Shown here piece by piece: positions 43,600 through 52,616 of a stretch of DNA of 64,000 bases. Position numbers and translations under genes: made by a program. Every line of letters starts with the position of its first letter. The stretch's first letter is position 1. This DNA is from Nocardioides sp. R-C-SC26 (GTDB lineage: Bacteria > Actinomycetota > Actinomycetes > Propionibacteriales > Nocardioidaceae). The stretch spans positions 282,399 through 346,398 of the forward strand of contig NZ_JAHRHK010000002.1 in assembly GCF_021246465.1 (NCBI RefSeq). The letters run 5' to 3'. The notes beneath the pieces are model-generated. The model was given only the letters and a program-made list of their open reading frames with translations, did no database searches and had not been told where the DNA came from.

Positions 43600-43933
43600 G
43601 GTCTGTCGCACCCTGTGTGCGATACTGACTTCGGACGTGGGTAGGTCGTACTTCTGCTGAAGTCGCGGCGCCGCCTCCGTCCCGACGACGTTCTCGCCGC
43701 TCCGCACCTGCGGGTCGGCACGATGGGGGCAGGGTCGTCACCAGACCGCGACGCGGTCCGGGTCGGTGACAGCGAACCGGGCACGTGCGACCGCGGACGG
43801 CGACGGTCAGGCCACCAGCGACGCACCGCGGAGGGTGTCGTTCGAACCCACCAGACTTCGCGTCGTCCGCGCTCACGTGTCGACGACGCCATACCAGGCC
43901 GGCCCGTGAGGCTCGGCCGAGGAGCAGCACCTG
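43600..43933 (+). other. 334-base leader region of the RNase E/G gene
   Basis: No gene is seen here. GATACT at 43621–43626 is a possible -10 box, which would give a 5' UTR of about 300 bases. The stretch holds G/C-rich inverted sequences (for example GACCGCGACGCGGTC around 43744–43758) that could fold. A long structured leader is known to serve RNase E autoregulation in other bacteria; that role here is inference. GGAGCAGCACCTG just before the ATG gives the RBS. Confidence 0.45.
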
Positions 43934-46900
43934 ATGGCTGACGACAACCTGCAGGGCACCTTCGAGATCGACGCCGCATCACCCGCCGACGTGCCGGTGA
44001 GTGACCCGGACGGCAGCGCCGAGCAGGCGCCGGCGAAGAAGGCCCCCGCCAAGAAGACCACCGCCAAGAAGGCGGCGGCGAAGAAGACCACTGCGAAGAA
44101 GGCGGCCAGCAAGAGCGCCGCGAAGAAGTCGGCTGGGGCCCCTGTCGCCGACGCCGCGTCGGCTGCCGCGGACGACGCCGATGCCGAGGCGCCGGGCAAG
44201 CCGGCGAAGAAGGCCGCGGCCAAGAAGGCGACGACCAAGAAGACCGCCGCCAAGAAGACCGCCGCGAAGAAGACGGCGAAGCCGGCGAGCGCAGCCACGG
44301 ACGCCGATGCTCCTGTCGACGTCGCTGTCGAGAGCTCCGGCGAGAGCTCGGAGGAGAGCCCGGCCGCCGCCGGTGCTGCTGGCGGCCTGGTCTTCCAGGC
44401 GCCGAAGAAGACCACGCGCACCCGGTCGCGTGCGACCGCCGCTCGGGCGCCGCAGGCAGAAGAGCCGACGACCGACGCGACGGCGTCCGACGCGGCGTCG
44501 GCCGCGACGACGAGCACCGCCGGTGACGAGTCCGCGGAGGCCGCGGGCACCACGACCCGGACCACGACCCGCACCCGTCGCCGTCCCGCGCCGGTGGTCG
44601 TCGAGGAGACCGACGAGAACACCGACGAGACCGACCAGGCGAGCGGGACCGAGGAGTCCGACGTCGAGGCGGTCGACGTGGACGACGCCTCTGCCGACAC
44701 CGACGGCGAGTCCGGCGACGAGGACGAGGGCGACCAGGACGGCGAGTCCGGTGCGGGCGGTGCCCGCCGGCGCCGTCGTCGCGGCGGTCGCCGTCGTCGC
44801 AAGGGCGGCGGGGGCGGCGAGTCCGACACCGAGGACTCCGAGAGCTCCTCCGACGCCGAGTCCGCCGAAGGCCAGGACGAGACCGAGGGCACCGACGGAT
44901 CGACGGACGCCGGCGAGCCGGGGGAGAGCACCTCCTCCCGCCGACGCCGTCGCCGCCGTCGCGAAGGCGACGACTCCCACGGCACCGACGACGACCCGAG
45001 CAACACCACCACGCGGGTGCGCAAGGCGCGCAACCCCGAGGACGAGATCACCGCCGTCTCCGGCTCCACCCGCCTGGAGGCCAAGAAGCAGCGTCGTCGC
45101 GAGGGTCGCGAGGCTGGACGGCGTCGCGCCCCGATCGTGAGCGAGGCCGAGTTCCTGGCCCGCCGCGAGGCGGTCGAGCGGGTCATGGTGGTGCGTCAGC
45201 GCGACGACCTGACCCAGCTCGCCGTCCTCGAGGACCGCGTGCTGGTCGAGCACTATGTCGCCCGGGAGTCCCAGGCCTCGATGATCGGCAACATCTACCT
45301 GGGGCGTGTGCAGAACGTGCTGCCCTCGATGGAGGCCGCGTTCATCGACATCGGCAAGGGCCGCAACGCGGTGCTCTACGCCGGCGAGGTCAACTGGTCG
45401 GCGCTGGGCCACAAGGAGGGGGCGCCGCGCAAGATCGAGTCGGTGCTCTCCTCGGGGCAGACCGTGCTCGTGCAGGTCACCAAGGACCCGGTCGGTCACA
45501 AGGGCGCTCGCCTGACCAGCCAGATCAGCCTGGCAGGCCGCTACCTGGTCTACGTCCCCGACGGCACCAACAGCGGCATCTCGCGCAAGCTGCCCGACAC
45601 CGAACGCGCGCGCCTGAAGGCCCTCCTCAAGGAGATCGTCCCCGCCAGCGCCGGCGTCATCGTGCGCACGGCGGCCGAGGGCGCCACCGAGGACCAGCTC
45701 ACCCGCGACGTCGAGCGTCTCAAGGCTCGCTGGGAGGACGTCGAGGCCAAGACCAAGGCCGGAGCCCCCCAGTTGCTCTACTCCGAGCCCGACGTGATGC
45801 TCAAGGTGGTGCGCGACCTCTTCACCGAGGACTTCACCAAGCTCGTGGTGCAGGGCGACGAGGCCTGGGACACCGTGCACGGCTACGTCTCCCACGTCGC
45901 GCCCGACCTGGAGTCGCGCCTGGAGAAGTACGACGTCGGCCAGCACAGCGGCGTGGACCTGTTCGCCGCCTACCGCGTCGACGAGCAGATCTCCAAGGCA
46001 CTGGACCGCAAGGTCTGGCTGCCCTCGGGTGGATCGCTCATCATCGACCGCACCGAGGCGATGACCGTCGTCGACGTCAACACCGGCAAGTTCACCGGCT
46101 CCGGGGGCAACCTGGAGGAGACGGTCACCAAGAACAACCTGGAGGCGGCGGAGGAGGTCGTCCGTCAGCTCCGACTGCGCGACATCGGCGGCATCATCGT
46201 CGTCGACTTCATCGACATGGTGCTCGAGTCCAACCGCGACCTCGTGCTGCGGCGTCTGGTCGAGTGCCTGGGCCGCGACCGCACCCGCCACCAGGTCGCC
46301 GAGGTGACCTCGCTGGGCCTGGTGCAGATGACGCGCAAGCGGATCGGCACGGGACTGGTCGAGGCCTTCAGCGAGAACTGTGAGCACTGCAAGGGCCGTG
46401 GCGTGATCGTGCACGACCTGCCCCTCGAGCCGAAGCGGCAGTCCGGGCAGGGTGGCGCGTCGGGTTCGGGCCAGTCGGGCTCGGGCGAGGACGAGCCCCG
46501 CCGCGGTCGCCGTCGTGGTGGTCGCGGGCGTGGCGACCAGGACGGCGGCTCGGGTCAGAACGGCCAGCCGAACCAGTCAGGCCGGTCGGGACAGCAGTCG
46601 GGTGCCCCGGCGTCGGAGGCGTCGGCCGAGGCCGCTCCGCAGAAGCCGACGCCGGCCCAGTTCGCGGCTATGGCGAAGGCCGAGACGCACAAGGACGAGC
46701 TCGAGCTCGGTGAGGGCCCGGTCGAGGAGATCTCGAGCGACGAGTCGTCCCGCGGGTCCGTCCCGGAGTCCGTCGACGCGCCGGTCACCGAACCCGAGGC
46801 AGAGGGGCAGGACTCCGCTGCCGACGTCGAGGGCGATGCTCCCCAGGAGGCTCCGGCCGTGTCAGGGGATGAGGCCGAGGTCGTCGGTGCGGATGCCGCG

Positions 46901-47266
46901 CGCGATGCCACCTCGGCAGACGACGCCGAGACCGTCGCCTCCGCCGAGCCGGCCGCCCCCGCCGAGCCGGCTGAGCCGGCAGCACCCAAGGTGGTGACCC
47001 GGTCGCGCGGTGGCGCCCGCCGCACGGCGACGATCACGCCGTCGTCCGAGCCGGTCGCGATGACCGTCTCCGCCAGCGCCCCGACGGTGACGCCGAGCGT
47101 CGCCGCCGAGCCGCCGAAGGTGGTCACCCGCACCCGTACGCGTCGTCCGGCGACCCCCGCCGCCGCGCCGGAGACGGCCGCGGCGGGGACCGACTCCCAG
47201 ACGACGCCGGGCGCGGAGGAGATCGAGCACGTGCCGGTGAAGAAGAAGGGCACCCGCAAGCGGTAG
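43934..47266 (+). CDS. rne: Ribonuclease E/G with long basic N-terminal and acidic/basic C-terminal extensions
   Basis: A 1110-residue endoribonuclease for mRNA decay and rRNA/tRNA processing. Residues about 30–130 are Lys/Ala-rich AKKA repeats resembling histone H1 or HupB tails; about 130–400 is acidic and Arg-rich disordered sequence. The catalytic half starts near 430 with the S1 domain (SMIGNIYLGRVQNVLPSMEAAFIDIG), then the magnesium-site aspartates in IIDRTEAMTVVDVNTGKF (about 700–715) and GGIIVVDFIDM, and the Zn-link CEHC at about 815. A disordered tail of 250 residues with Gly-Gln and Arg-rich segments follows, where partner-binding sites would lie. The order rne–rplU–rpmA–obgE is conserved. 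Confidence 0.94.
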   Translation: MADDNLQGTFEIDAASPADVPVSDPDGSAEQAPAKKAPAKKTTAKKAAAKKTTAKKAASKSAAKKSAGAPVADAASAAADDADAEAPGKPAKKAAAKKATTKKTAAKKTAAKKTAKPASAATDADAPVDVAVESSGESSEESPAAAGAAGGLVFQAPKKTTRTRSRATAARAPQAEEPTTDATASDAASAATTSTAGDESAEAAGTTTRTTTRTRRRPAPVVVEETDENTDETDQASGTEESDVEAVDVDDASADTDGESGDEDEGDQDGESGAGGARRRRRRGGRRRRKGGGGGESDTEDSESSSDAESAEGQDETEGTDGSTDAGEPGESTSSRRRRRRRREGDDSHGTDDDPSNTTTRVRKARNPEDEITAVSGSTRLEAKKQRRREGREAGRRRAPIVSEAEFLARREAVERVMVVRQRDDLTQLAVLEDRVLVEHYVARESQASMIGNIYLGRVQNVLPSMEAAFIDIGKGRNAVLYAGEVNWSALGHKEGAPRKIESVLSSGQTVLVQVTKDPVGHKGARLTSQISLAGRYLVYVPDGTNSGISRKLPDTERARLKALLKEIVPASAGVIVRTAAEGATEDQLTRDVERLKARWEDVEAKTKAGAPQLLYSEPDVMLKVVRDLFTEDFTKLVVQGDEAWDTVHGYVSHVAPDLESRLEKYDVGQHSGVDLFAAYRVDEQISKALDRKVWLPSGGSLIIDRTEAMTVVDVNTGKFTGSGGNLEETVTKNNLEAAEEVVRQLRLRDIGGIIVVDFIDMVLESNRDLVLRRLVECLGRDRTRHQVAEVTSLGLVQMTRKRIGTGLVEAFSENCEHCKGRGVIVHDLPLEPKRQSGQGGASGSGQSGSGEDEPRRGRRRGGRGRGDQDGGSGQNGQPNQSGRSGQQSGAPASEASAEAAPQKPTPAQFAAMAKAETHKDELELGEGPVEEISSDESSRGSVPESVDAPVTEPEAEGQDSAADVEGDAPQEAPAVSGDEAEVVGADAARDATSADDAETVASAEPAAPAEPAEPAAPKVVTRSRGGARRTATITPSSEPVAMTVSASAPTVTPSVAAEPPKVVTRTRTRRPATPAAAPETAAAGTDSQTTPGAEEIEHVPVKKKGTRKR

Positions 47267-47291
47267 CCGAGGGGAGTAGACGGCGCCCGTT

Positions 47292-47320
47292 TTGCCGTGA
47301 GTCCGAGCAGTCCGTACGAT
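47292..47320 (+). promoter_or_regulatory. Promoter of rplU–rpmA
   Basis: TTGCCG (47292–47297) and TACGAT (47315–47320) are separated by exactly 17 bases, the best sigma-70-like pair in the window. Transcription would start near 47327 and leave a leader of about 157 bases before rplU. Confidence 0.65.
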
Positions 47321-47483
47321 GGATCCCTGGTGCGTTCAGGCGTGCCTCTCTGCTCGGCACCCACCCAGTGGGCCGCGGCTTCTGAGTCGCGTTCCAGGCT
47401 CGGTCGCAGCGTGCCGCAGAGGCCGCTCGACCATGACAGACATGCAGAAACCACAGTTCGTGGACCAGACGAAGGAGACCGCG

Positions 47484-47786
47484 GTGTACGCGATCGTGCG
47501 CGCAGGCGCGAAGCAGCAGAAGGTCGCTGTCGGCGACGTCATCGAGATCGACCTGGTCACGACCCCCGTCGGTGACACCCTCACCCTGCCTGTCGTGATG
47601 GCGGTCGACGGCGAGACCGTCACCACCGGTGGCCTGGACAAGGCCGCGGTCACCGTCGAGGTCCTCGGCGGCGCCAAGGGTCCCAAGATCGTGATCCAGA
47701 AGTACAAGAACAAGACCGGTTACAAGAAGCGCCAGGGTCACCGCCAGAAGTACACCCAGGTCAAGGTCACCGACATCAAGCTCTGA
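47484..47786 (+). CDS. rplU: 50S ribosomal protein L21
   Basis: A 100-residue L21 ([23 protein letters not shown]…[15 protein letters not shown]), binding 23S rRNA early in 50S assembly. The GTG at 47484 is chosen because GAAGGAGA lies 6 bases upstream and the family starts MYAIVRAG; an ATG 55 codons upstream in frame would add a non-homologous extension. Length is normal. rpmA follows after 60 bases. Confidence 0.96.
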   Translation: MYAIVRAGAKQQKVAVGDVIEIDLVTTPVGDTLTLPVVMAVDGETVTTGGLDKAAVTVEVLGGAKGPKIVIQKYKNKTGYKKRQGHRQKYTQVKVTDIKL

Positions 47787-47809
47787 GTCTCGACAGGCTC
47801 GACCACCGG
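47787..47809. repeat. Fragment of a common actinobacterial intergenic repeat
   Basis: GTCTCGACAGGCTCGACCACCGG follows the rplU stop directly. Its core TCGACAGGCTCGA is a near-palindrome that I recall as a widespread intergenic repeat in actinobacteria. It fills nearly half of the short rplU–rpmA gap. Confidence 0.4.
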
Positions 47810-47846
47810 GCCGATGTCTGCTCGACACACTTCGAAGGACTGAAAC

Positions 47847-48101
47847 ATGGCACACAAGAAGGGCGCGGCGTCCACCAAGAACGGCCGCGATTCCAACGCA
47901 CAGCGTCTGGGCGTCAAGCGCTTCGGCGGCCAGGTCGTCAACGCCGGCGAGATCATCGTCCGCCAGCGTGGAACCCACTTCCACCCCGGTGACGGCGTCG
48001 GCCGCGGTGGCGACGACACCCTGTTCGCCCTGGTGCCCGGTGCGGTGCAGTTCGGCACCAAGCGCGGCCGCAAGGTCGTCAACATCCTTCCGGGCGAGTG
48101 A
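47847..48101 (+). CDS. rpmA: 50S ribosomal protein L27
   Basis: An 84-residue L27 ([43 protein letters not shown]). The N-terminal tail reaches the peptidyl-transferase centre; here it is the ordinary form starting MAHKKG, with no cleavable extension as in Firmicutes. GAAGGACTGAAAC gives the RBS. A strong hairpin terminator follows. Confidence 0.97.
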   Translation: MAHKKGAASTKNGRDSNAQRLGVKRFGGQVVNAGEIIVRQRGTHFHPGDGVGRGGDDTLFALVPGAVQFGTKRGRKVVNILPGE

Positions 48102-48125
48102 GCGACGCTCACCTCCGCTTCATGT

Positions 48126-48155
48126 GACAGGGCGTCCCTTCGGGGGCGCCCTGTC
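48126..48155 (+). terminator. Terminator after rpmA
   Basis: GACAGGGCGTCCC and GGGGCGCCCTGTC form a 13-base-pair stem with one G-T pair, closed by a TTCG tetraloop and followed by GCTTTCTCTC: a classical intrinsic terminator, the clearest of the window. Confidence 0.88.
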
Positions 48156-48187
48156 GCTTTCTCTCTACCCTCCGCAGGAGTTGCCCC

Positions 48188-49747
48188 ATGGCCGTGCCCA
48201 CATTCGTCGACCGGGTGACCCTGCACGTCGCCGCCGGACGCGGCGGCAACGGCGTCGCGTCGGTGCACCGCGAGAAGTTCAAGCCGCTGGGCGGTCCCGA
48301 CGGCGGTAACGGCGGCCCCGGCGGCTCGGTGATCCTGCGGGTCGAGCCCGATGTCACCACGCTGCTCGACTACCACCACCGGCCGACCCGCAAGGCCGAG
48401 CACGGCGGTCACGGTGCCGGCTCCCATCGCAACGGTGCTCACGGCGCCGACCTGGTGCTGCCTGTGCCCTCGGGCACCGTCGTCACCCTCGACGGCGAGC
48501 CCGTCGCCGACCTCGTCGGAGCCGGCACCGAACTGGTGATCGCCCAGGGCGGCCGTGGAGGTCTGGGCAATGCGGCGCTGGCGAGCGCCAAGCGCAAGGC
48601 TCCCGGCTTCGCCCTGCTCGGCGAGCCGGGCGACGAGCTCGACGTCGTGCTCGAGCTCAAGGTCGTCGCCGACATCGGTCTGGTCGGCTTCCCCAGCGCC
48701 GGCAAGTCCAGTCTGATCGCGGCGATCTCGCGCGCTCGGCCCAAGATCGCCGACTACCCGTTCACCACGCTGGTTCCCAACCTCGGAGTCGTCACCGCAG
48801 GCGAGACGATCTTCACCGTCGCCGACGTGCCGGGTCTCATCGAGGGAGCGAGCGACGGTCGTGGCCTGGGACACGACTTCCTGCGCCACATCGAGCGCTG
48901 TGCCGCGCTCGTCCACGTGCTCGACACGGCCACGATGGAGCCCGGTCGCAACCCGGTCGACGACCTCGACGTCATCGAGAACGAGTTGAGCCGTTACGGC
49001 GGGCTCGAGGACCGACCTCGGTTGGTGGCCCTGAACAAGGTCGACGTGCCTGACGGTCGTGAGATCGGCGAGATGGTGGTCGAGGAGCTCCGCGAGCGCG
49101 GGCTCCGGGTCTTCCCGATCTCCGCCGCCTCGGGGGAGGGCACCCGTGAGCTGGTCTTCGCGATGGCCGAGATCGTGCTCGCCGCGCGCGTCGCGGAGGA
49201 GACGGCCGTGGTCGAGCGGATCGTGCTGCGTCCGCTCGGGGTGGGGGCCGACGACTTCACCGTCACCCGCGACGGCGACCCCTCGGCAGGTTCGGGACAC
49301 CGCGCGTGGCGCGTCATCGGCACCAAGCCGGAGCGTTGGGTGCGGCAGACCGACTTCAGCAACGACGAGGCGGTCGGCTTCCTCGCCGACCGGCTCAACC
49401 GGCTCGGCGTCGAGAAGCGCCTGGCTGAGATGGGCGCGGTCGAGGGTGACGCCGTCATCATCGGGCACCAGGACAACGCCGTGGTGTTCGACTTCAAGCC
49501 GGGCATGGACGCAGGTGCGGAGAACCTGTCGCGCCGTGGTGAGGACGACCGGTTCCACGACCAGCGCCCCGCATCGCAGCGTCGACGCGCGATCGAGGAG
49601 GCCATGGACGACCGTGGCGAGAACGAGACCCGCGCCGACGTCGCCCGTCGCTTCGACCAGCCGGACACCTACGGTCCGGTCGCCTACGAGATCGGCACCG
49701 AGGCCGACCCCGACTGGGCCGAGGACGATCCCGATGTCGAGCGGTGA
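48188..49747 (+). CDS. obgE: GTPase Obg
   Basis: A 519-residue ribosome-assembly GTPase. Residues 1–160 are the glycine-rich Obg fold ([30 protein letters not shown]). The G domain starts near 160: G1 is [10 protein letters not shown], switch [19 protein letters not shown]4 NKVD. Residues about 340–430 form the OCT domain, and a charged tail of about 85 residues ([18 protein letters not shown]…) is longer than in E. coli but usual in actinobacteria. The ATG follows GCAGGAG. Its end overlaps proB by 14 bases. Confidence 0.96.
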   Translation: MAVPTFVDRVTLHVAAGRGGNGVASVHREKFKPLGGPDGGNGGPGGSVILRVEPDVTTLLDYHHRPTRKAEHGGHGAGSHRNGAHGADLVLPVPSGTVVTLDGEPVADLVGAGTELVIAQGGRGGLGNAALASAKRKAPGFALLGEPGDELDVVLELKVVADIGLVGFPSAGKSSLIAAISRARPKIADYPFTTLVPNLGVVTAGETIFTVADVPGLIEGASDGRGLGHDFLRHIERCAALVHVLDTATMEPGRNPVDDLDVIENELSRYGGLEDRPRLVALNKVDVPDGREIGEMVVEELRERGLRVFPISAASGEGTRELVFAMAEIVLAARVAEETAVVERIVLRPLGVGADDFTVTRDGDPSAGSGHRAWRVIGTKPERWVRQTDFSNDEAVGFLADRLNRLGVEKRLAEMGAVEGDAVIIGHQDNAVVFDFKPGMDAGAENLSRRGEDDRFHDQRPASQRRRAIEEAMDDRGENETRADVARRFDQPDTYGPVAYEIGTEADPDWAEDDPDVER

Positions 49748-50861
49748 GGTCGCCCGCGCGGAAGTCGGCGCCGCCCGGAGGGTCGTCGTCAAGGTCGGCT
49801 CGTCGAGCCTGACGGCGCTCGAGGGCGGCATCGACGACGCCCGGCTCGCGGCGCTCGTCGACGCGTTGGTCGCCACCCGCGCGCGAGGCGTCGAGGTGGT
49901 CCTCGTCTCCTCCGGGGCGATCGCAGCAGGCCTGGCGCCGCTGGGGCTCAAGCGACGTCCGCGCGGTCTCGCTGCCCAGCAGGCGGCTGCCGCGGTGGGC
50001 CAGGGCCTGCTCGTGCACCGCTACACCGAAGAGCTGGCCCGGCACGGCATCGTGGCCGGTCAGGTCCTCCTCACGGTCGACGACGTCACGCGCCGGGCGC
50101 ACTACCGCAACGCGCACCAGACGTTCGCGACGCTGCTGGATCTCGGCGTCCTGCCGATCGTGAACGAGAACGACACCGTCGCGACCACCGAGATCCGATT
50201 CGGCGACAACGATCGGCTCGCCGCGCTCGTAGCGCACCTGGTGCACGCCGATCTGCTCGTCCTGCTCTCCGACGTCGACGGTCTCTACGACGGCGACCCC
50301 TCGCGCGTGGGAACCCGGCTGATCCACGAGGTCGACGGCGCCGACGACCTCGACGGGGTGCGGATCGGCCGGGCCGGCTCGGCCGGTGTCGGTACGGGAG
50401 GGATGCAGACCAAGGTGCAGGCGGCTCAGATCGCCACCGGCGCGGGTATCCCGGTCGTCCTGGCCTCTGCTGCCAACGCCGGTGCGGCGCTGGCGGGCGA
50501 GCAGGTCGGCACGCTGTTCCGGCCCACCGGTCGCCGCCGGCCGACGAGACTGCTCTGGCTCGCCCACGCGACCGAGCCCCGGGGCCGGCTGGTGCTGGAC
50601 GACGGCGCCGTGGCGGCCGTGGTCGAGCGGCGTGCCTCACTGCTCGCAGCGGGCATCACGGCCGTCAGCGGCCGGTTCGTCGCCGGAGACCCCGTCGACC
50701 TCGTCGACGGGACCGGCGTCGTGCGCGCCCGCGGGCTGGTGAACTTCGACGCCGAGGAGCTGCCGGCGCTTCTCGGCCGCTCGTCGCACGACCTCAAGCG
50801 CGAGCTCGGCGCCGCCTACGAGCGCGAGGTCGTGCATCGTGACGATCTCGTCCTCATCTGA
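49734..50861 (+). CDS. proB: Glutamate 5-kinase
   Basis: A 375-residue enzyme for the first step of proline synthesis. The amino-acid kinase domain begins [12 protein letters not shown] and includes [27 protein letters not shown] and [23 protein letters not shown]; the C-terminal PUA domain starts near residue 285 ([30 protein letters not shown]). The ATG at 49734 lies inside the obgE end, giving a 14-base overlap and the correct N-terminus. proA, which often follows, is absent here; the next genes are unrelated. Confidence 0.94.
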   Translation: MSSGEVARAEVGAARRVVVKVGSSSLTALEGGIDDARLAALVDALVATRARGVEVVLVSSGAIAAGLAPLGLKRRPRGLAAQQAAAAVGQGLLVHRYTEELARHGIVAGQVLLTVDDVTRRAHYRNAHQTFATLLDLGVLPIVNENDTVATTEIRFGDNDRLAALVAHLVHADLLVLLSDVDGLYDGDPSRVGTRLIHEVDGADDLDGVRIGRAGSAGVGTGGMQTKVQAAQIATGAGIPVVLASAANAGAALAGEQVGTLFRPTGRRRPTRLLWLAHATEPRGRLVLDDGAVAAVVERRASLLAAGITAVSGRFVAGDPVDLVDGTGVVRARGLVNFDAEELPALLGRSSHDLKRELGAAYEREVVHRDDLVLI

Positions 50862-50960
50862 GAGTGGATCGTCGGAGCACCCACGTAGGAGATCGCGCGG
50901 AGAGGGCAGATGTCGGCCGGGCGCCGCCCCCGCACGTACCTGAGCACCAACTCCGGCGTC

Positions 50961-50979
50961 GCCGTGCCTCCGGCACGGC
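50961..50979 (+). terminator. Hairpin after proB
   Basis: GCCGTGCC-TCC-GGCACGGC is a perfect 8-base-pair stem 100 bases after the proB stop, followed by TCCCTCCT. A plausible end for the obgE–proB transcript. Confidence 0.45.
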
Positions 50980-51050
50980 TCCCTCCTCGGCGGCACTCAT
51001 GCACGCACCGGGACGACGCCCACCACGACAGCCCCTCTCCGCGCGACCTC

Positions 51051-51056
51051 TAGGCT
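51051..51056 (+). promoter_or_regulatory. -10 box of the first secreted paralogue
   Basis: TAGGCT ends 7 bases before the ATG at 51064; no RBS, so a leaderless mRNA is predicted. Confidence 0.5.
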
Positions 51057-51063
51057 GGCCGGC

Positions 51064-51693
51064 ATGAGCAACCTCCAGGCAGTCCGATCGTCGATGCCTG
51101 CACGCCGCGAACTCGCGCTCGGTGCGGCGGTGCTGTGCGTCCTCGTCCTGGCAGTGAGCCTGCTCGCGGTGGCCGGTGCTCCGGCGCACGCGCGCTCGGA
51201 TCGGGCCGCGCGACTCACGACGACCTACTCGTGCAGCAACCCGCAGTTCGGCGGCGGCTCGAGCGCGGTCACGATCGGCACCACGTTGCCGTCCTCGGTA
51301 CGCACGGGCGCCCGGCTGCCTGCGCGCACGGTCCGGGCGACCATCACCGTGCCCGATCGGATGGTCCGGCTGATGCGGCAGTACGGCGTGCGCTCGGTCA
51401 CCGGCAAGGCATCGGGCGCGACGTACCGGGTCGGGGCGAAGAAGGTCGCCATCAGCGACATGCGGATCCCGCGCACGAACGTGCCCGCGTCGGGCGCCAT
51501 GAGGATCACCGGCACCGGCCGTGCCGGCGCCGTGACGCTCACCCGGGCAGGTCGCTACGTCGTGCGGATCCCGGCCTCGTTCCAGGCTCGCGTCACCGCC
51601 ACCTTCTCGGGCGGGCAGACGATCGCCATCTCGATGAACTGTTCGGTCGCCTCCGGCGCACCGACCCGGCTCGGGACCATCCGCGTCACGTGA
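51064..51693 (+). CDS. Secreted protein of unknown function, paralogue A
   Basis: A 209-residue exported protein. The signal peptide is long (basic SMPARRELALGAAVLCVLVLAVSLLAVAGAPAHA, ending near residue 44). The mature domain of about 165 residues is beta-rich and has two cysteines, one near each end (TTYSCSNPQ and SMNCSVASG), which probably form a disulfide closing the domain. Its middle, VRATITVPDRMVRLMRQYGVRSVTGKASGATYRV, aligns with the next gene. This resembles small secreted domains of the DUF6801 type, but I cannot confirm that name. Confidence 0.7.
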   Translation: MSNLQAVRSSMPARRELALGAAVLCVLVLAVSLLAVAGAPAHARSDRAARLTTTYSCSNPQFGGGSSAVTIGTTLPSSVRTGARLPARTVRATITVPDRMVRLMRQYGVRSVTGKASGATYRVGAKKVAISDMRIPRTNVPASGAMRITGTGRAGAVTLTRAGRYVVRIPASFQARVTATFSGGQTIAISMNCSVASGAPTRLGTIRVT

Positions 51694-51925
51694 CCTGAGG
51701 CCGACCGGCGCGACGGGCCCGCCGAAGGCCCGGTGCCCGGCCGGCACCCTCGCCTCCGGCGAGTCGCGATCGGCCACCGCCTCAGCGGTAACCGAGGGAT
51801 GACCCAGGGGTGATGACGGGTGAAGCGCGCGTGACGTGCGTGGAAGGGGCGCGAAGGCGGTGTCTGAGGTCATCATCCTGCGCGGTTCGGAGACATCTCT
51901 ACGATTCTGCGGGTACGGTGCCCTC

Positions 51926-52510
51926 ATGGTTGCTCCCATGCGTATCGCTGTGCTCTCGATCGTCTCGCTCCTCTGGCTGGTGCTCGTCGCCCCCGCGCCG
52001 ACGCAGGCGGCGGCCAGCGGTGACCGCAGGGTCGTCGGCTCCGAGTCGATGAGTTGCCGTGGCCAGTTCGCCTCGGGCGACGCCACGATCGGGTTCCGCA
52101 GCTCGATGCCGCGGGAGGTGGCGGTCGGCAAGACCACTCCGGCTGCGGACGCGACGGTCACCTTCGCGGTGCCGCAGGCGCTGCTCGCCCGCATGCGCGA
52201 GTCCGGCGTCACCTCGGTGAGGGGGGTCATCGCCGGCACCGCGATCCACCTGACGGCGAAGATCGACCGGATCCCGTTCCGCAAGGTGCGCATCCCCGCA
52301 ACCCGCGTGCCTGACTCGGGCCCGATGGTGCTGGTCGGCACTGGACGTCGCTCGGCTTTCAAGGTCGCCGAGAAGGGCAACTTCGCCCTGACGCTCACCG
52401 AGAGCGCCATCGTGCGTCTGCAGACCACCCTGCAGGGCCGCACGATCCGGGAGTCGCTGAGCTGCGACGCCCAGCCGATCAAGCGCGCGGGCTCGCTGCG
52501 GGTCCGCTGA
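51926..52510 (+). CDS. Secreted protein of unknown function, paralogue B
   Basis: A 194-residue exported protein with signal peptide MRIAVLSIVSLLWLVLVAPAPTQAAA. The mature domain aligns along its full length with paralogue A: MSCRGQFASG against YSCSNPQFGG, ATVTFAVPQALLARMRESGVTSVRG against ATITVPDRMVRLMRQYGVRSVTG, and SLSCDAQPI against SMNCSVASG. Both cysteines are kept. The ATG at 51926 is preferred over a GTG 30 codons upstream because it gives a standard signal peptide. A 232-base gap separates it from paralogue A, so each may have its own promoter. Confidence 0.7.
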   Translation: MVAPMRIAVLSIVSLLWLVLVAPAPTQAAASGDRRVVGSESMSCRGQFASGDATIGFRSSMPREVAVGKTTPAADATVTFAVPQALLARMRESGVTSVRGVIAGTAIHLTAKIDRIPFRKVRIPATRVPDSGPMVLVGTGRRSAFKVAEKGNFALTLTESAIVRLQTTLQGRTIRESLSCDAQPIKRAGSLRVR

Positions 52511-52527
52511 CCCTCGCGGTGTCGCCG

Positions 52528-52556
52528 CCGATCCTGCGTGATCGGTGCAGGATCGG
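52528..52556 (+). terminator. Hairpin after secreted paralogue B
   Basis: CCGATCCTGC and GCAGGATCGG form a perfect 10-base-pair stem with a 9-base loop, 18 bases after the stop codon and before iscS. Confidence 0.6.
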
Positions 52557-52601
52557 TGGTCTCGGCGTCGACGGCGAAGCGGCGGTCTGCTGAGCGGCGG
52601 A

Positions 52602-52607
52602 TAGGCT
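52602..52607 (+). promoter_or_regulatory. -10 box of the iscS–mnmA–metE-like operon
   Basis: TAGGCT lies 9 bases before the iscS ATG, predicting a 5' end within 2–3 bases of the start codon. Confidence 0.45.
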
Positions 52608-52616
52608 GAGACGGCT

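Noticed and set aside
44030..44290. A hupB or histone-like gene fused to or remnant in rne
   Set aside because: The AKKA repeats are in frame with RNase E, and no HU fold is present; a disordered head is the simpler reading.
43979..46414. An 811-residue open frame antisense to rne
   Set aside because: Leucine/valine/glycine-rich translation produced by the Lys/Ala/Asp-rich rne sequence; no independent evidence.
48098..48112. GTGAGCGACGCTCAC palindrome at the rpmA stop
   Set aside because: A one-base loop cannot close; the strong TTCG hairpin just downstream explains termination.
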